Source: Lineus longissimus (taxonomy: Eukaryota; Nemertea; Pilidiophora; Heteronemertea; Lineidae). From it: DNA of 64,000 nt. The position numbers and the translations under genes are program-made. Below the pieces are notes generated by a model. The model searched no databases. It was given only the letters and a program-made list of their open reading frames with translations, and was not told the origin of the DNA. Shown here piece by piece: positions 63,129 through 64,000 of this stretch (positions are counted from its first letter, which is position 1; every line of letters begins with the position of its first letter). The stretch lies in the NCBI RefSeq assembly GCF_910592395.1, contig NC_088318.1:16244349-16308348 (forward strand). The letters run 5' to 3'.

Positions 63129-63527
63129 AGCTGCGCTTACACCACGAAATATTGGTGGACCAATTGCACTTACACCACCACATTGCCGCGACAAATTGGT
63201 TCGGCAATCCATTGCCGATACAAATTGCCGAGCGAATTTGTCCCACCAAGCTTGATGGTCCAAATTCGCCCGGCTTGTTAAAAGCTCGGCTTTGTCGTGG
63301 TGTACGCGCAAATGGATCGGCAATTAGCTAGTTAGATGGTTCGGCTCCAGGCGGCGCTTTCGAAATGGCGCTTTCTGCGCATGCAGTTTATTGTTTGCGC
63401 GCCATCTGTAGCCGGATTTTATAACTAGCTGCAGCGCTGGTGTAAGCGCTTGGTGGATTTTCGATGGTGCGGCATTGGTTCCCGAACCAAGATTGGTGGT
63501 CCATTTTCAGGTGGTGTAAGTGCGGCT
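63129..63527. repeat. 399-bp terminal-inverted-repeat element
   Basis: Left end AGCTGCGCTTACACCAC, right end GTGGTGTAAGTGCGGCT, imperfect inverse copies. Subterminal CTTACACCACC and ATTGGTGGACCAAT/ATTGGTGGTCCATT motifs are repeated in both orientations. No transposase. Higher GC than its surroundings. Non-autonomous (MITE-like). Confidence 0.8.
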
Positions 63528-64000
63528 AATATTTTAGCAAACATTTTGCATCAAATTGATTATGCAGTAGAACAGTGATACACAACGAATATCAATGAAA
63601 TATTAATTCATATCAAGTTATGTTTATGTGGATACCATCCAGTGCATTCATTGCAACTCTCATGGGAATGCAGATTTAATCACTTAGGAGCCTTGGTCAA
63701 CATCCAGCAATAATTTAATCACGGTTGATGCAGTAGTTCTGCAGCTTTTCGTGATTGCTTTTCTGGTGCCTTTATCCACCTGGGACAAAAAGCAATAAAA
63801 AAACTATTTTGTTGATTGGTGATCAAATGAATACAAAACTATAGGTCACCATCATCATTATAAGTAATCATCATGTTGAAGTTGTGCAGTATAAGTCGCC
63901 AATAGAGAATTAAAGCAACTGTCTACCTTTATAGGTGATCATCAGTCTCCAATAGAGAATTATAAGCAACTGTCTACTTACATAAACACAACACTTGAAA
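63528..64000. other. Right-edge intergenic DNA
   Basis: Contains two copies of a short direct repeat, CCAATAGAGAATTA...GCAACTGTCTAC (about 63899 and 63950), and otherwise nothing that I can recognise. Confidence 0.4.

Overview
This is a window of metazoan nuclear DNA. Genes are split into many short exons with GT-AG introns, the background is AT-rich, and introns and spacers are full of SINEs, small inverted-repeat elements and minisatellites. The encoded families (mitochondrial DECR1, PEPD, TMEM64, NHE8, MAO and a peptide-type GPCR) are animal genes. Their divergence from the vertebrate proteins, together with the repeat types, suggests a marine invertebrate, most likely a lophotrochozoan. 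That taxonomic call is inference. No bacterial-style operon, CRISPR array, virus or toxin gene was found.

Layout. 1-2310 (-): 2,4-dienoyl-CoA reductase, cut by the left edge of the window. 2311-2546: short shared promoter. 2547-8884 (+): Xaa-Pro dipeptidase PEPD, 16 exons, complete, with a 3' UTR to about 10,070. 10,436-11,040: tandem repeat. 13,880-15,457 (-): TMEM64-like VTT-domain membrane protein. 15,470-18,378: spacer with C/G tracts and one orphan open exon. 18,379-29,176 (+): NHE8-type Na+/H+ exchanger, about 17 exons. 33,943-35,142 (-): last four exons of a WD40 protein resembling the C-terminus of FAN/NSMAF. 35,321-36,463: inverted-repeat element. 37,633-43,264 (+): monoamine oxidase, 12 exons, complete. 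43,265-48,380: spacer. 48,381-48,622 (-): orphan terminal exon. 55,775-56,899 (-): intronless class A GPCR. 56,900-64,000: spacer and repeats.

The genes do not form a pathway. DECR1 and PEPD share a head-to-head promoter with 236 bp between their start codons. The others are independent housekeeping or signalling genes.

The most notable observations are these. (1) The MAO has glycine where the FAD-linking cysteine should be. (2) At two unrelated genes (NHE8 and the WD40 gene) the 3' splice site plus the head of one exon has been tandemly amplified into decoy copies. (3) The GPCR lacks both cysteines of the usual TM3-ECL2 disulfide, and a distant orphan exon is in phase to supply an alternative C-tail. 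(4) Both start codons at the DECR1/PEPD promoter lie inside YY1-like motifs. (5) A tRNA-derived SINE family and several small inverted-repeat families are present in multiple copies. I did not find a clearly new biological system.
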